Positions 25,285-33,551 of a stretch of DNA of 35,975 nucleotides are shown here, in pieces (positions within the stretch are counted from its first letter, which is position 1; every line of letters begins with the position of its first letter). Location: positions 1-35,975 of IMG/VR virus record IMGVR_UViG_3300020219_000037; one strand, given 5' to 3'. The position numbers and the translations under genes are program-made. The notes below the pieces were generated by a model that saw nothing but the letters and a program-made list of their open reading frames with translations, was not told the origin of the DNA and ran no database searches. Source of the stretch: a virus.

Positions 25285-26405
25285 CAGGCGGTCGACACAA
25301 CCGCAGTGATCGCAGACGCATCCGTCGATGATGCCTTACAAGTAAACGGGATGCTCTGCTGAATTAGCCCGAGATCGGCTTTCGGCTTCGACCCGTCGTG
25401 ACGGACGTTCGCGGTGACCACCACCGAATTTGTGCCGTTCGAAATTGTGATCACGAGTGCAGCTTCGGTGCCGTTCACGAACCGCTTGTACGCCGTCATG
25501 TTGTTGAACTCTGCCATCAGCTCGCCGGTGTAAACCTTTTTCTTCTCGGCAAGCGGTTCGTCGGTCGTACGTTGCCCACAGAACCGCCGTTCGGCGAACC
25601 CGTTGTTACCCTTGATCTTCGCCGACTTCACCTTAAACGCAGACCCCGCAACAGACAACGTCGAATGGACGTAGTGCAGTGGGGTGAGAGCCGACGTGTA
25701 CGACGCAGTAGCGAGGGCAATCCCAATCGTGAACGTCACACTGGTAGCGGTAGCCGTCGCCGCCGCCGAAATTGTCGCAGCAGTAGCCGACTGCACAGAC
25801 GCAATGGTTGCCGCCGAAGGAATCCCAGACCCAGAGATCGGCTTCCCAACATCGTCGGCACCAAACACCGCGGTCGCCGAAGTGACCGCCGTAGTCGAGT
25901 TCGTCACACCGTCCGCAACGGTCCGCACATCCCATGCGTTCATCGCCAAAATGTCGAGACCCAACGTCGCAATCTGACCCTCATCTACAGCAATCTCCCA
26001 TTCGGAGATCTTGCAACCGGTGAACGTCCACGGTTGCACCGTCCCAGCCAAGTCGGGGATACCTTCCTGCAAGGTGAGCGCGAGCCCAGCAAGATCGCCA
26101 GGCGTGTACGTGTACGGCCCCGACCCGGATTCTGCCCCAAACATGTTCTTGAACAAGAACCTCAAGTTCTTGTTGTACAACTCGAAACCGACCGGGCCAC
26201 CACACTTGATCGCGCCGAGCGCCCACATATCCGACGTGTCGGTTTCCCGTCCGGCGATGATCGCATCCGACTCTAGGAAATCGATCGTCTTATCGAGGCC
26301 ACCCGTCGCCAACGGAAGGAACGTCATCCCTGCGGTAACAGCCGTACCCGGTGTCACCTCGGACACATAGCCGATCTGCGTAGCAATACCAGTCTTCTGA
26401 GCCAT
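25284..26405 (-). CDS. Major tail tube protein with an inserted immunoglobulin-like domain
   Basis: It starts MAQKTGIATQIGYVSEVTPG, a common start of siphophage tail tubes, and the core (PLATGGLDKTIDFLESDAII, RETDTSDMWALGAI, GPYTYTPGDL, SEWEIAVDEGQIATLGL) follows the fold. Residues about 165-225 (VTNSTTAVTSATAVFGADDV, GKPISGSGIPSAATIASV) form a separate beta domain, likely displayed on the outside of the tail. A similar domain occurs in the connector gene. AGGA precedes the ATG by 7 bases. Confidence 0.92.
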   Translation of the reverse strand: MAQKTGIATQIGYVSEVTPGTAVTAGMTFLPLATGGLDKTIDFLESDAIIAGRETDTSDMWALGAIKCGGPVGFELYNKNLRFLFKNMFGAESGSGPYTYTPGDLAGLALTLQEGIPDLAGTVQPWTFTGCKISEWEIAVDEGQIATLGLDILAMNAWDVRTVADGVTNSTTAVTSATAVFGADDVGKPISGSGIPSAATIASVQSATAATISAAATATATSVTFTIGIALATASYTSALTPLHYVHSTLSVAGSAFKVKSAKIKGNNGFAERRFCGQRTTDEPLAEKKKVYTGELMAEFNNMTAYKRFVNGTEAALVITISNGTNSVVVTANVRHDGSKPKADLGLIQQSIPFTCKASSTDASAITAVVSTA

Positions 26406-26414
26406 GGGGTCGTC

Positions 26415-26615
26415 CTACTCCTCTATCGGCGCCGCGAGAGGCGCGACGAACTCTGGGGTCATCTGGCGGTTAGCCGACTTACTTTTCCCTGGGCGCCAAC
26501 CCTGCTCGCAAAGCATGGCGGCAACATCGCCGGAAACGGTAAACGCCTCACCCTTCGCAGCCGGCGAACCGAGAACGGTGACGTAAGAAAAATCGTCGGG
26601 AGACACAACCAACAC
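26415..26615 (-). CDS. 66-residue small tail-region protein, GTG start
   Basis: AGGAG, 8 bases before a GTG, sets the start, since a longer frame upstream has no ribosome site. The product MLVVSPDDFSYVTVLGSPAA then KGEAFTVSGDVAAMLCEQGW and a Lys-rich tail resembles small beta-type proteins encoded between connector genes and the tail tube gene of actinophages. No domain is recognised. Confidence 0.75.
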   Translation of the reverse strand: MLVVSPDDFSYVTVLGSPAAKGEAFTVSGDVAAMLCEQGWRPGKSKSANRQMTPEFVAPLAAPIEE

Positions 26616-26626
26616 CAGTGGGACTC

Positions 26627-27064
26627 CTACTCGTATCGGGCGTGAAACGACGCCGTACCCATAGCGAAAACAACCCACCCGGTGCTCTTAACCTCACTGC
26701 GATCAGATGGCCCCTGCGAAAACTCGGCGACTAGAAGCCCCGCAAAATTGTCGAGGGTTGGGTCGTCAGCAAACACGTCTTCGAACGCGCCGACCATCTC
26801 ATCGATCTTTGTCGTCGCCGCGCCGAGGTCTGTGCCAATCGACCGGAAATGCCAGTCGATCGTAAAAAGATCATCCCGATATTTTCGGCCTGCAGACATC
26901 AACGAGATGGACACCTCACCGTCGATCTCGCCGGCCCACACCATGTCGGCTTCGGCTTCGTCGCCCGGCCAACCCGGAGCGACTTGCACCCCACCAATCT
27001 TCCGGCCGACCAGTCGGATCACCTGCTCGAGGATCGCCCAACGAATCGAATTCGTCGCGCCCAT
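26627..27064 (-). CDS. Tail terminator/connector-like protein (145 aa)
   Basis: It starts MGATNSIRWAILEQVIRLVG and shows a beta core (EIDGEVSISLMSAGRKYRDD then FTIDWHFRSIGTD), followed by a helix and strands to the end (VKSTGWVVFAMGTASFHARY). This topology is typical of tail-terminator or head-completion proteins. It is located between the connector and small tail genes, as expected. TGATG overlaps the preceding stop. Confidence 0.8.
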   Translation of the reverse strand: MGATNSIRWAILEQVIRLVGRKIGGVQVAPGWPGDEAEADMVWAGEIDGEVSISLMSAGRKYRDDLFTIDWHFRSIGTDLGAATTKIDEMVGAFEDVFADDPTLDNFAGLLVAEFSQGPSDRSEVKSTGWVVFAMGTASFHARYE

Positions 27065-27864
27065 CAGGCGAACGGGACGCGATAGTCGGTCAACGAGCTG
27101 AGCAGCCGATCTACGTCCACGTAACCAGTGGGGCGACCCGCATCAACGTCCGGCGTCGAAAAGCGTGTCGACACACCCTCAACACTTTGCGAAATCACAT
27201 CGCGAGAAACACCCGACTGGGACGCCAACGCGCTCGCCCGAACGTACTCGCGGCACGCTCGAGCCAACGCCGGGTCAACAATCGAAACGGTTAGCCCGGT
27301 GCCCGACGCCGTAGCGACCGCCGAAATGTCTATCGACGTCGCCGAGTTGAGTGCGACGATACGAGCCCCACCAGGAATTCCCACCCCCGAGATTGGGACA
27401 CCAACGTCGGACACGGTGAACGCCCCCGACGCAGAGGTGATAGTCGCACTACCCGACGTGCTCACACCGTCGACAAGTACCCGGTATCCGAGCCCATGCG
27501 TATAGGTGATCACACCCTTCGCCGCAGAAGCGAACCCGCCCGGATAGGACAACACCCCGAGCTCCGCATCGTGCGTGTACTCGGTTGACACGATCGTCTC
27601 GACGGTGCCAGCAACCGCAGGGGTGGTAACAACAACAGATGTGACCGACCGGACGTTCCGCCACCTGAGTCGCAGCATCGTCGTCGCCACCCGAAAAATC
27701 GTCGTTTCCACCTCGGTGCGCGTACCAAACGCCACACCCCGATAATGCGAAGCGATCCCTTCGAACTCGGTGACGAGATCATGCAACGCCGAATCAGAAA
27801 ACTTCTCGGTGTCTGCCAGACGGTCGTACGCGTCGCGTATCTGCGTCGCGGTGACGTAGGACAC
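27064..27864 (-). CDS. Head-tail connector (Gp6-like) with inserted beta domain, GTG start
   Basis: The first 90 residues (VTATQIRDAYDRLADTEKFS, then FEGIASHYRGVAFG and TTMLRLRWRNVRSVTSV) fit a Gp6/adaptor-like head-tail connector. Residues about 130-195 (GVSTSGSATITSASGAFTVS, DVGVPISGVGIPGGARIVAL) form the same kind of inserted beta domain as in the tail tube gene. The C-terminus (ALARACREYVRASALASQSG) is helical. The ring probably joins the portal. A GTG four bases past the upstream stop is used. Confidence 0.83.
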   Translation of the reverse strand: MSYVTATQIRDAYDRLADTEKFSDSALHDLVTEFEGIASHYRGVAFGTRTEVETTIFRVATTMLRLRWRNVRSVTSVVVTTPAVAGTVETIVSTEYTHDAELGVLSYPGGFASAAKGVITYTHGLGYRVLVDGVSTSGSATITSASGAFTVSDVGVPISGVGIPGGARIVALNSATSIDISAVATASGTGLTVSIVDPALARACREYVRASALASQSGVSRDVISQSVEGVSTRFSTPDVDAGRPTGYVDVDRLLSSLTDYRVPFA

Positions 27865-27867
27865 GGT

Positions 27868-28218
27868 TCAGACGGCCTTCCGAGGTGCACGCACTCTCCG
27901 CGGCACAGGATCCACCTCGACTGGAATAGGGGCGTCAACATGCTCGGCGAACCCGAGTACATCAACGTCCTTCGCGGTGAACTGCGTACCGTCAGACCAG
28001 CCGGCCGGAACACCATCGGCATCCTTCACCACCTGCCGGGACGGTGCCGGCACGTCCGCCGGATCCCGGAAGTGTGTCGACGCCGCATGGAGTTGCGCCG
28101 CAACATCATCGGACACCTCGAGCTCGTCGCCGGGTGGGATCGTCAACTCCACCTTCGTCGCCTGAGCCGAATCGTGCGTCAACCGGTGAAGTCCACCGGT
28201 AATGGGGTTGAGTGCCAT
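27868..28218 (-). CDS. Small head-region protein, unknown function (116 aa)
   Basis: GGAGGG, 5 bases before the ATG, sets the start, overlapping the end of the upstream gene by about 40 bases. It reads MALNPITGGLHRLTHDSAQA, then an acidic beta stretch (ELTIPPGDELEVSDDVAAQL) and an Arg-rich end (PVPRRVRAPRKAV). It lies in the head-tail joining region but has no recognised domain. Confidence 0.7.
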   Translation of the reverse strand: MALNPITGGLHRLTHDSAQATKVELTIPPGDELEVSDDVAAQLHAASTHFRDPADVPAPSRQVVKDADGVPAGWSDGTQFTAKDVDVLGFAEHVDAPIPVEVDPVPRRVRAPRKAV

Positions 28219-28535
28219 GGGGTTCCCTCCCAACGCTCCACCGCTGCGTACGGCGAGCCTTCGTCCTGGTGATATGGCATGAATGGCCGGTGACCCTCAA
28301 CCGCAAGGAATTCGCCGACTTCGTGTGTTTCCACGACGATCAGACAGTCGCGCACCCATCTGATCCATTCGCGGTCGGAAACCCCGACCGGCATTTCGAA
28401 CTGATGTTGTGTACAACGGGTACGGCCCTGCGCATTCGAATCTGTGGTCGTCGCGAAGATACACAGGTACCGATTGCGCGGGCCGGCCCGCTTGAATGAC
28501 CAACCTGGCTTGTATCGCAGGCTGGTGACGTCCAC
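28179..28535 (-). CDS. 118-residue protein, unknown function, GTG start
   Basis: The GTG starts four bases after the upstream stop; no strong ribosome site is present. The product (VDVTSLRYKPGWSFKRAGPR, NRYLCIFATTTDSNAQGRT, EWIRWVRDCLIVVETHEVGE) has mixed strands and helices and many aromatic residues. It overlaps the following gene by 40 bases. A head-tail or capsid-associated role is likely from position alone. Confidence 0.72.
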   Translation of the reverse strand: MDVTSLRYKPGWSFKRAGPRNRYLCIFATTTDSNAQGRTRCTQHQFEMPVGVSDREWIRWVRDCLIVVETHEVGEFLAVEGHRPFMPYHQDEGSPYAAVERWEGTPWHSTPLPVDFTG

Positions 28536-28539
28536 CGGA

Positions 28540-28962
28540 TCAGACGTTGTCAGCCGCAGTGAGGAAGAACATTTCGGTCCACTGGGTTTCGGCGGCGTCG
28601 TAGCGGAGGAGGAGACATCCGCCAGGGGCGATAGCCCGTGTCGCCGCAGCGAGGTTGATCGTCGCGTCGTCGACGGTAATCGTGTCGGTCGACTTGGCGA
28701 TGAGTAGGACGAGGTCGCCGTCGCCAGCACTCGCGAGTGTCAGCGTGTCGAGCTGGTCTGTGGTCCCAGACTCGGAGATGAGCAGAACGAACCCGGTGGT
28801 GATCGTCGCGACGCCAGATGCGATCGTAACGCTGGTTGGTGCACCCAACCGAAGTAGGGCACCTTCCACAAAAACGCTCGACGCGTTGAAGTGTGTGTCG
28901 CCATCTACGTCGACGTAAACGGCGGTTGCGGTCGGGTCGTCTCCAGCAATGGTACGAGCCAT
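28540..28962 (-). CDS. Capsid decoration-like beta protein (140 aa)
   Basis: AGGAG, 8 bases before the ATG. The sequence is dominated by short beta strands with Thr, Ala and Val (VYVDVDGDTHFNASSVFVEG, SGVATITTGFVLLISESGTT, DGDLVLLIAKSTDTITVDDA). Such proteins often decorate actinophage capsids, and this position just after the capsid gene fits. No motif proves it. The capsid gene is separated from it by a hairpin and the HNH gene. Confidence 0.78.
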   Translation of the reverse strand: MARTIAGDDPTATAVYVDVDGDTHFNASSVFVEGALLRLGAPTSVTIASGVATITTGFVLLISESGTTDQLDTLTLASAGDGDLVLLIAKSTDTITVDDATINLAAATRAIAPGGCLLLRYDAAETQWTEMFFLTAADNV

Positions 28963-29001
28963 GATGTTTACTCCTAGGTTGAGGCCGACACTCGGTCGGG
29001 A

Positions 29002-29724
29002 TTAAACGAGTCGTAATTGTGATGTGCCGCGGCGCCCCTTAGCCGAGTTGCAACCTTTGTGGGCGAGAGCGACGTTTGGCCAGGTGTGTGTACCACCTTC
29101 GCACAACGGGATGACATGGTCGATCGATGCGGATTTCCTTGTCCTGCCGCTGCGCACCACGACCTTTTTGTGGCAGATAGAGCAGATCCAACCGTCACGC
29201 TCGCCGAGCACTGCGAGCGTTATATCGTCGCCATTCCGTATGATGTCGGCTCGGAGGAGATGGTTCTCTGTATAGCGTTGTGCCAGGCATTCGTCGCACA
29301 CCCACCGCCCGTTGGTGCCCGTGCCGAGAGACGCGCCGCAACGTCCACAAAGATCGTCGAACGAACCGTGATCACGAAACCGCTTCCCGTGCGTTTCACA
29401 CCACCCAGGCTGCACCGTCTCCGCCGTGTTAGTACACCCGTCGACATTGCACACACGGCCGGCGAGACTGTGCTTCTGACACAACCCATGCTGCGCCGAC
29501 ACGGCCAGTCGGGTACACCCGTCGGCCTTGCACACACGGCCGGCGAGACTGTGCTTGCGACACAACCCAGGCTGCGCCGACACGGCCAGTCGGGTACACC
29601 CGTCGGCCTTGCACACACGGCCGGCATTCCGGTGCCTCTGCCCGCACGCGGGGCTACACCACTTGTGCTGCTTCCCCGACAACACCTTGCCACAACCAAC
29701 ACACAACCGCGTACCATTAACCAC
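29002..29724 (-). CDS. HNH endonuclease with zinc-finger repeats, GTG start
   Basis: AGGAGGT, 7 bases before a GTG, sets the start. The N-terminus has CVGCGKVLSGKQHKWCSPAC (zinc ribbon), then three CxxxxC...CxxH fingers (GRVCKADGCTRLAVSAQPGL and two more). The first two are nearly identical because of an 81-bp tandem repeat. A fourth zinc site (CGRCGASLG...CDEC) follows, then the HNH core: ICSICHKKVVVRSGRTRKSA, DHVIPLCEGGTHTWPNVALA, HKGCNSAKG (the H-x-N-x-x-K signature). It is inserted between the capsid gene and the decoration gene, behind a terminator, as a mobile homing-type gene. Repeats may set DNA-target specificity. Confidence 0.93.
   Translation of the reverse strand: MVNGTRLCVGCGKVLSGKQHKWCSPACGQRHRNAGRVCKADGCTRLAVSAQPGLCRKHSLAGRVCKADGCTRLAVSAQHGLCQKHSLAGRVCNVDGCTNTAETVQPGWCETHGKRFRDHGSFDDLCGRCGASLGTGTNGRWVCDECLAQRYTENHLLRADIIRNGDDITLAVLGERDGWICSICHKKVVVRSGRTRKSASIDHVIPLCEGGTHTWPNVALAHKGCNSAKGRRGTSQLRLV
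29450..29611. repeat. 81-bp tandem repeat (two near-identical copies)
   Basis: Copies at 29450-29530 and 29531-29611 differ at about three bases; a third, more diverged version follows in the protein. The repeat encodes one zinc-finger unit of 27 residues, so copy-number changes add or remove whole fingers. Confidence 0.92.
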
Positions 29725-29754
29725 GTCGAACACCTCCTACAGGGTGATCGGCAA

Positions 29755-29784
29755 GAGGCCCCGGTGCACCAGCACCGGGGCCTC
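29755..29784 (-). terminator. Hairpin after the capsid gene
   Basis: GAGGCCCCGGTGC and its exact complement form a 13-bp stem with loop ACCA. It lies 13 bases past the major capsid stop and before the HNH gene. The T-run is short. It probably limits transcription of downstream genes relative to capsid, or stabilises the capsid message. Confidence 0.8.
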
Positions 29785-29797
29785 AACCAACAGATCC

Positions 29798-31354
29798 TTA
29801 CACGGTCAAATTGTAGGCGATGGCCGTATCCTCATCCGTCGCCGCACTAGCAATGGACTGGAAGTCCTCGCGCATGAAGGCTACCCCAACACGCTGGAAC
29901 GTTTCCCGGTAGATACTCTCATCCACCTCGACGTCGAGAGCCATCCGCTGGCCCATCGCCCACTGGTTGCGGTTCACGCACAACGCGTAGGTCTTCGTCG
30001 TGGTAATCGCGTCGTACACGCCCGAAACGTTCAGGTTCTCGCGGACGTGCTCCGATGCGACGATCGGAATGCCGAGAATCGAGCCGACCTGACCGTTCAG
30101 GATTGTGGCGTTCGGCCCGAACTTGTCGACCGTAAGCACCTCTGCGAGGTTCAGCACGTTGTGCATCGACGACACGCCGACGATGAACACTAGGTCCGCA
30201 GGGTTCAGACCCCACTTGCCCATACCCTTACGAATCGCACCGAGGTTCGCGGTGCTGATCGTCGTCGCGGTCACGACCGTCTGCGCGATTGCCTTCTTGC
30301 GCAGTCCGTCCCATGCCCAACGGGCGTCGGTCGCACCGGCGGTATTCGCGTCACTGTCCTGGTGCGTACCGTCTGTGTCACCGTCGAGGATGGCTTTCTC
30401 CTCGGCGTCAACGAACGCTTGAACCAGCTTGCGAGTCACGTACGGCAGGATCGCCAACGCCGAATCGGCTTCCAACGACCGCGAGAACAACGTACGAGCA
30501 CCGAAAATCTCGGCATCGAACGTCGCCGCGACAGTCCCAGGAGTCGACGCAGTCATCTTCGACTCCGTGTCACCCGTCGGCTCGCCAACCCGGTAAGCAG
30601 TCGCGTCGCCACCCTCGATCGGCCACTTCCACGGGTTGGTCGGAATGTCAATCCGCTGGAACAGGGGGGCCACACGACCAGCCGCACGAACCTTCTCGTG
30701 CAAATTCGCACCAATTCCGGTCGGCACCCACTCGGTACCTTCGGCCGCGGTATCAGTGTCAAGCGCACGCTTGATCTGCGCCCACTCGTCACGGAACAGC
30801 TTGTGTGACCGGCCAATCTCGAAACCTTCCGCAGCCTTATCGCCTTTCTTCCCGCCGTAAAGCAGTCCGAACATCGCGGCGCGAGCAACGAAATCTTGTA
30901 GGTGACGGACAGTCTCGCGGTGCTCCGGTCGGAACGCCGAAATGCGCGGCGCAACGAACCCAGAGTCGTTACTGTCGGCACGGACGATGACCTGCTCCAC
31001 AGGGTTGAACGCCCCATGGCCGGAAGCTCGCACCGTGTCGCTGGTCGCCCACAGAAGCTCGTCCAGGTTCGAACGGTCTTCCATCGGAGTGGAAGCCACA
31101 CCGATCAGGGGCACAACCGGAACAACCTGGGTCCGGAGCACATGACGTTCGAAACGGATGGCGTCACCGTCGACAACTTCCGCCCGGGCAATCTCGCCTT
31201 CCAGCCGGCCGATCTCGAGCTCGTAAAGATCGTGGTCGTTACGCTCCTCGTCGGTCAGTTCGGTGCGCCCCTCTGAACGGACAGTCCCGAGGATGTCGTC
31301 AATACCGGTGAGTGCACGCGCTCGAGCGTCGCGCAGATCTTGGGTGGTACTCAT
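29798..31354 (-). CDS. Major capsid protein, HK97-fold with N-terminal coiled coil (518 aa)
   Basis: AAGGA precedes the ATG by 7 bases. Residues 1-60 (TTQDLRDARARALTGIDDIL, then LYELEIGRLEGEIARAE) form a helical coiled coil corresponding to the scaffold-like delta domain removed by the prohead protease. The rest shows HK97-type features (NLDELLWATSDTVRASGH, FNPVEQVIVRADSNDSG, VTRKLVQAFVDAEEKAILDG, LVFIVGVSSMHNVLNLAEVL). The gene sits after the protease, as in HK97. It forms the capsid lattice. Confidence 0.94.
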   Translation of the reverse strand: MSTTQDLRDARARALTGIDDILGTVRSEGRTELTDEERNDHDLYELEIGRLEGEIARAEVVDGDAIRFERHVLRTQVVPVVPLIGVASTPMEDRSNLDELLWATSDTVRASGHGAFNPVEQVIVRADSNDSGFVAPRISAFRPEHRETVRHLQDFVARAAMFGLLYGGKKGDKAAEGFEIGRSHKLFRDEWAQIKRALDTDTAAEGTEWVPTGIGANLHEKVRAAGRVAPLFQRIDIPTNPWKWPIEGGDATAYRVGEPTGDTESKMTASTPGTVAATFDAEIFGARTLFSRSLEADSALAILPYVTRKLVQAFVDAEEKAILDGDTDGTHQDSDANTAGATDARWAWDGLRKKAIAQTVVTATTISTANLGAIRKGMGKWGLNPADLVFIVGVSSMHNVLNLAEVLTVDKFGPNATILNGQVGSILGIPIVASEHVRENLNVSGVYDAITTTKTYALCVNRNQWAMGQRMALDVEVDESIYRETFQRVGVAFMREDFQSIASAATDEDTAIAYNLTV

Positions 31355-31382
31355 CAGATGTTCCTTCCGAATCAAGAAAAGG

Positions 31383-32138
31383 TCAGGTGCGGCGGTGCCG
31401 CTGATCCTGAGAAAGTTGAAGGGTTTCAAGTGACGGGCCTACCGGAGGCGTCGCTACGACGGGCTCCGGGGGGGCGTCGGTACCACTGGTGGGCTCTACC
31501 GGGGCGTCTGGGGTGACGGGCCCGGCGGAGGCACCAGAGAAATGGGCGAACAGTTCGCCACGTTCCTCGTCGCTGAGGTCGGCGATCTGATCGAGCAGAA
31601 CAGTTTGGGAACGCACCCCAACGATTTCGGCGCCGGGATTCACCGCGAATGCGGTCGGCCCGTAGTCGCGAATCCCGAGGCGCATCCGTTCGATGACCCG
31701 CACACCATCGCGACTACCCGCGGCACGAGACGCGTGGATGGGCCCACGAAACGACTGGGAACGGATCGCCCCAGCGTTGATCAACTCGAGCACTTCATCT
31801 GCTAGCGGGGTGTTCGCGTAGCGGGTGACTGTCAACAACCCGCGGCCATCCGCCCGAATTTCTTCGGGGGTACCGAGCGGCATACCGAACCGATCCGACG
31901 GTGACATCGTCCCCGTCATCATCCCGTGATTGAACAGGCAGACGGCAGGCGTATCGTTTTTCATCGCCTGATCGAACGACCGTGCATGGAGACGTTCGAA
32001 GTAGTGGCCTTCGTAGTCGCGCACCTCGTACTCACGATCGAACTCGGCACAGTATGCGACGACGGTACGGCCGGTCCCATCTGCACGAATCGCAATATCG
32101 TCTAGGGGAAACGACCGTTCGATAATCTGCATGTTCAC
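31383..32138 (-). CDS. Prohead protease (HK97 family), GTG start
   Basis: GGAGGT, 5 bases before a GTG (GTGA overlap with the portal stop), is better than the in-frame ATG six bases later. The product has MQIIERSFPLDDIAIRADGT, then CLFNHGMMTGTMSPSDRFGM (catalytic His in FNHG) and GAIRSQSFRGPIHASRAAGS (catalytic Ser in SQSF), and GIRDYGPTAFAVNPGAEIVG. This is the HK97-type serine protease order. The C-terminal 60 residues are Pro-rich, possibly a self-cleavable tail that binds capsid protein. It cleaves the capsid protein N-terminal domain. Confidence 0.94.
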   Translation of the reverse strand: MNMQIIERSFPLDDIAIRADGTGRTVVAYCAEFDREYEVRDYEGHYFERLHARSFDQAMKNDTPAVCLFNHGMMTGTMSPSDRFGMPLGTPEEIRADGRGLLTVTRYANTPLADEVLELINAGAIRSQSFRGPIHASRAAGSRDGVRVIERMRLGIRDYGPTAFAVNPGAEIVGVRSQTVLLDQIADLSDEERGELFAHFSGASAGPVTPDAPVEPTSGTDAPPEPVVATPPVGPSLETLQLSQDQRHRRT

Positions 32139-33346
32139 TGTCCACCTCCCGTAGGTGCGGTCGCTGCCGTCATGTTCAGCGGGGCAAGAACCTCGTCGAG
32201 GCCCCCCAGGGGCGGGAGGTTTTCTAGGCGGCGGGCTTCGTTGCCAGACATCCACGGCCCGCCGATCGCCTTGTTATACGCCTCATATCGTGTGGCGGTA
32301 TCACCGCGAAGCAACCCCTCGATCTGGAACTCGAGGAAGTTCCCGTCGCGCATAAGGTCCACATCGAAGTTAATGAACGCTTCGATGCGAATCGCCCACG
32401 GGACAATCCCGTCTTGGACCGCTTCGATCGCCTGATGTTCGATATTCGAATAGGTTGCGTGTTCCAAGTCGTAGAGCTTGTGTGGCACAACCCCAAGAAT
32501 CCGTGCGATCTCCGTCACGTTATACTTACGAGTTTCGAGTAGTTGTGTTTGCTGCGGGTCGAGCGACACGGTCTTATATTCGGCGCCGCTACCCAACACA
32601 CCGAACGACGAGGCGTTAGCCATCCCCGAATGGAACAGCTCCCAATGGGCCTTTAGCGCGTCGGCTTCAGTGGTCGACAACTTCTGGGGGAGGCTGATAT
32701 ACGCGCGGAGGTGTGACCCTTGCCCGAAGTGTCGGGCGGCGTACTCGTCGGCGGCTTTAACCAAGCCGAGCGTTTCGGCATGAGCTTGAATCGGGTTCAG
32801 TCCGACAATCCCGTCATACGAGAACCCGGGGATGTGCAAAATCTCGCGGCTCGTATACCCGTGGTCTCGGTCCTGATCGACCATGAACACCTTCGTATTG
32901 TCGGACGCCCGGCCAGGTCGAACACGGTCAGGATGCAACGAGCGCAGACCAGATACGCGGCCTTGCTCGTCGCGCAACTTGTACGCGTACGCGTTGCCTT
33001 TGTGAAGTAGCGACATCATCCATTGCTCGAGCAGTGCGAACCATGGGGTTTCGATGTCGGGACGATCCCGCCACACCGGGTTAACCCGACGCGACCGCAT
33101 ACCCGCCCGATCGCTAAACGTGTGTGCGGGCAGACCCGCGATGGTTTCGGTCAGATACCGGGTGCCTCTCCACCAAGCCGAGATACCCATGGCCCCTTGC
33201 GGACCCACCGAAATACCAGCCTTCGTGCGGACCGTGTTCCCACGCCCCTGACCGAGGAGATATCCGAACTCTTCCAGTGACACGGGATCTGAGCGGCTGA
33301 TCTCACGCGAGGCGCGCCGAACCTCAACCCGATCTACGATCGCCAT
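32135..33346 (-). CDS. Portal protein (HK97 family)
   Basis: Family features in order: GISAWWRGTRYLTETIAGLP at the start of the fold, then LEQWMMSLLHKGNAYAYKLR, then RSLHPDRVRPGRASDNTKVF, then GYTSREILHIPGFSYDGIVG and NPIQAHAETLGLVKAADEYA, QLLETRKYNVTEIARILGVV and PHKLYDLEHATYSNIEHQAI. The length of 403 fits. It forms the dodecameric DNA channel. Its ATG overlaps the upstream stop by one base (TGATG), and its stop overlaps the protease GTG. Confidence 0.96.
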   Translation of the reverse strand: MAIVDRVEVRRASREISRSDPVSLEEFGYLLGQGRGNTVRTKAGISVGPQGAMGISAWWRGTRYLTETIAGLPAHTFSDRAGMRSRRVNPVWRDRPDIETPWFALLEQWMMSLLHKGNAYAYKLRDEQGRVSGLRSLHPDRVRPGRASDNTKVFMVDQDRDHGYTSREILHIPGFSYDGIVGLNPIQAHAETLGLVKAADEYAARHFGQGSHLRAYISLPQKLSTTEADALKAHWELFHSGMANASSFGVLGSGAEYKTVSLDPQQTQLLETRKYNVTEIARILGVVPHKLYDLEHATYSNIEHQAIEAVQDGIVPWAIRIEAFINFDVDLMRDGNFLEFQIEGLLRGDTATRYEAYNKAIGGPWMSGNEARRLENLPPLGGLDEVLAPLNMTAATAPTGGGQ

Positions 33347-33546
33347 CAGCCGTCACCGAACGTCGATCGCCCCCGCGCATCGTCGAACCCGACCATGACA
33401 GCACCCCCGATGAAACGCACCGCCACCCACACGGAGCCGAACAACCAGCCGAGCAACCACAGAGGCCAGGCAAGCACCTCTAGTGCGGCGCGCCCCGGAC
33501 GGATCGTGGTTGCTCGTACCTGGATACGGTCCACAGTTGCAGTCAT
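33346..33546 (-). CDS. Small membrane protein between terminase and portal (66 aa)
   Basis: A hydrophobic stretch, rich in Trp and Leu (VLAWPLWLLGWLFGSVWVAV), lies at about residues 26-46, followed by an acidic C-terminus. The ATG was chosen six bases after the terminase stop; a GTG further upstream in the same frame overlaps the terminase end. Small membrane proteins at this site occur in actinophages, but the function is unknown. Confidence 0.72.
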   Translation of the reverse strand: MTATVDRIQVRATTIRPGRAALEVLAWPLWLLGWLFGSVWVAVRFIGGAVMVGFDDARGRSTFGDG

Positions 33547-33551
33547 CGTCG

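Noticed and set aside
26849-27085. Small plus-strand frames in the late region (and similar ones at 18521-18874, 21914-22261)
   Set aside because: They are antisense to well-supported structural genes, lack ribosome sites and have no recognisable products.
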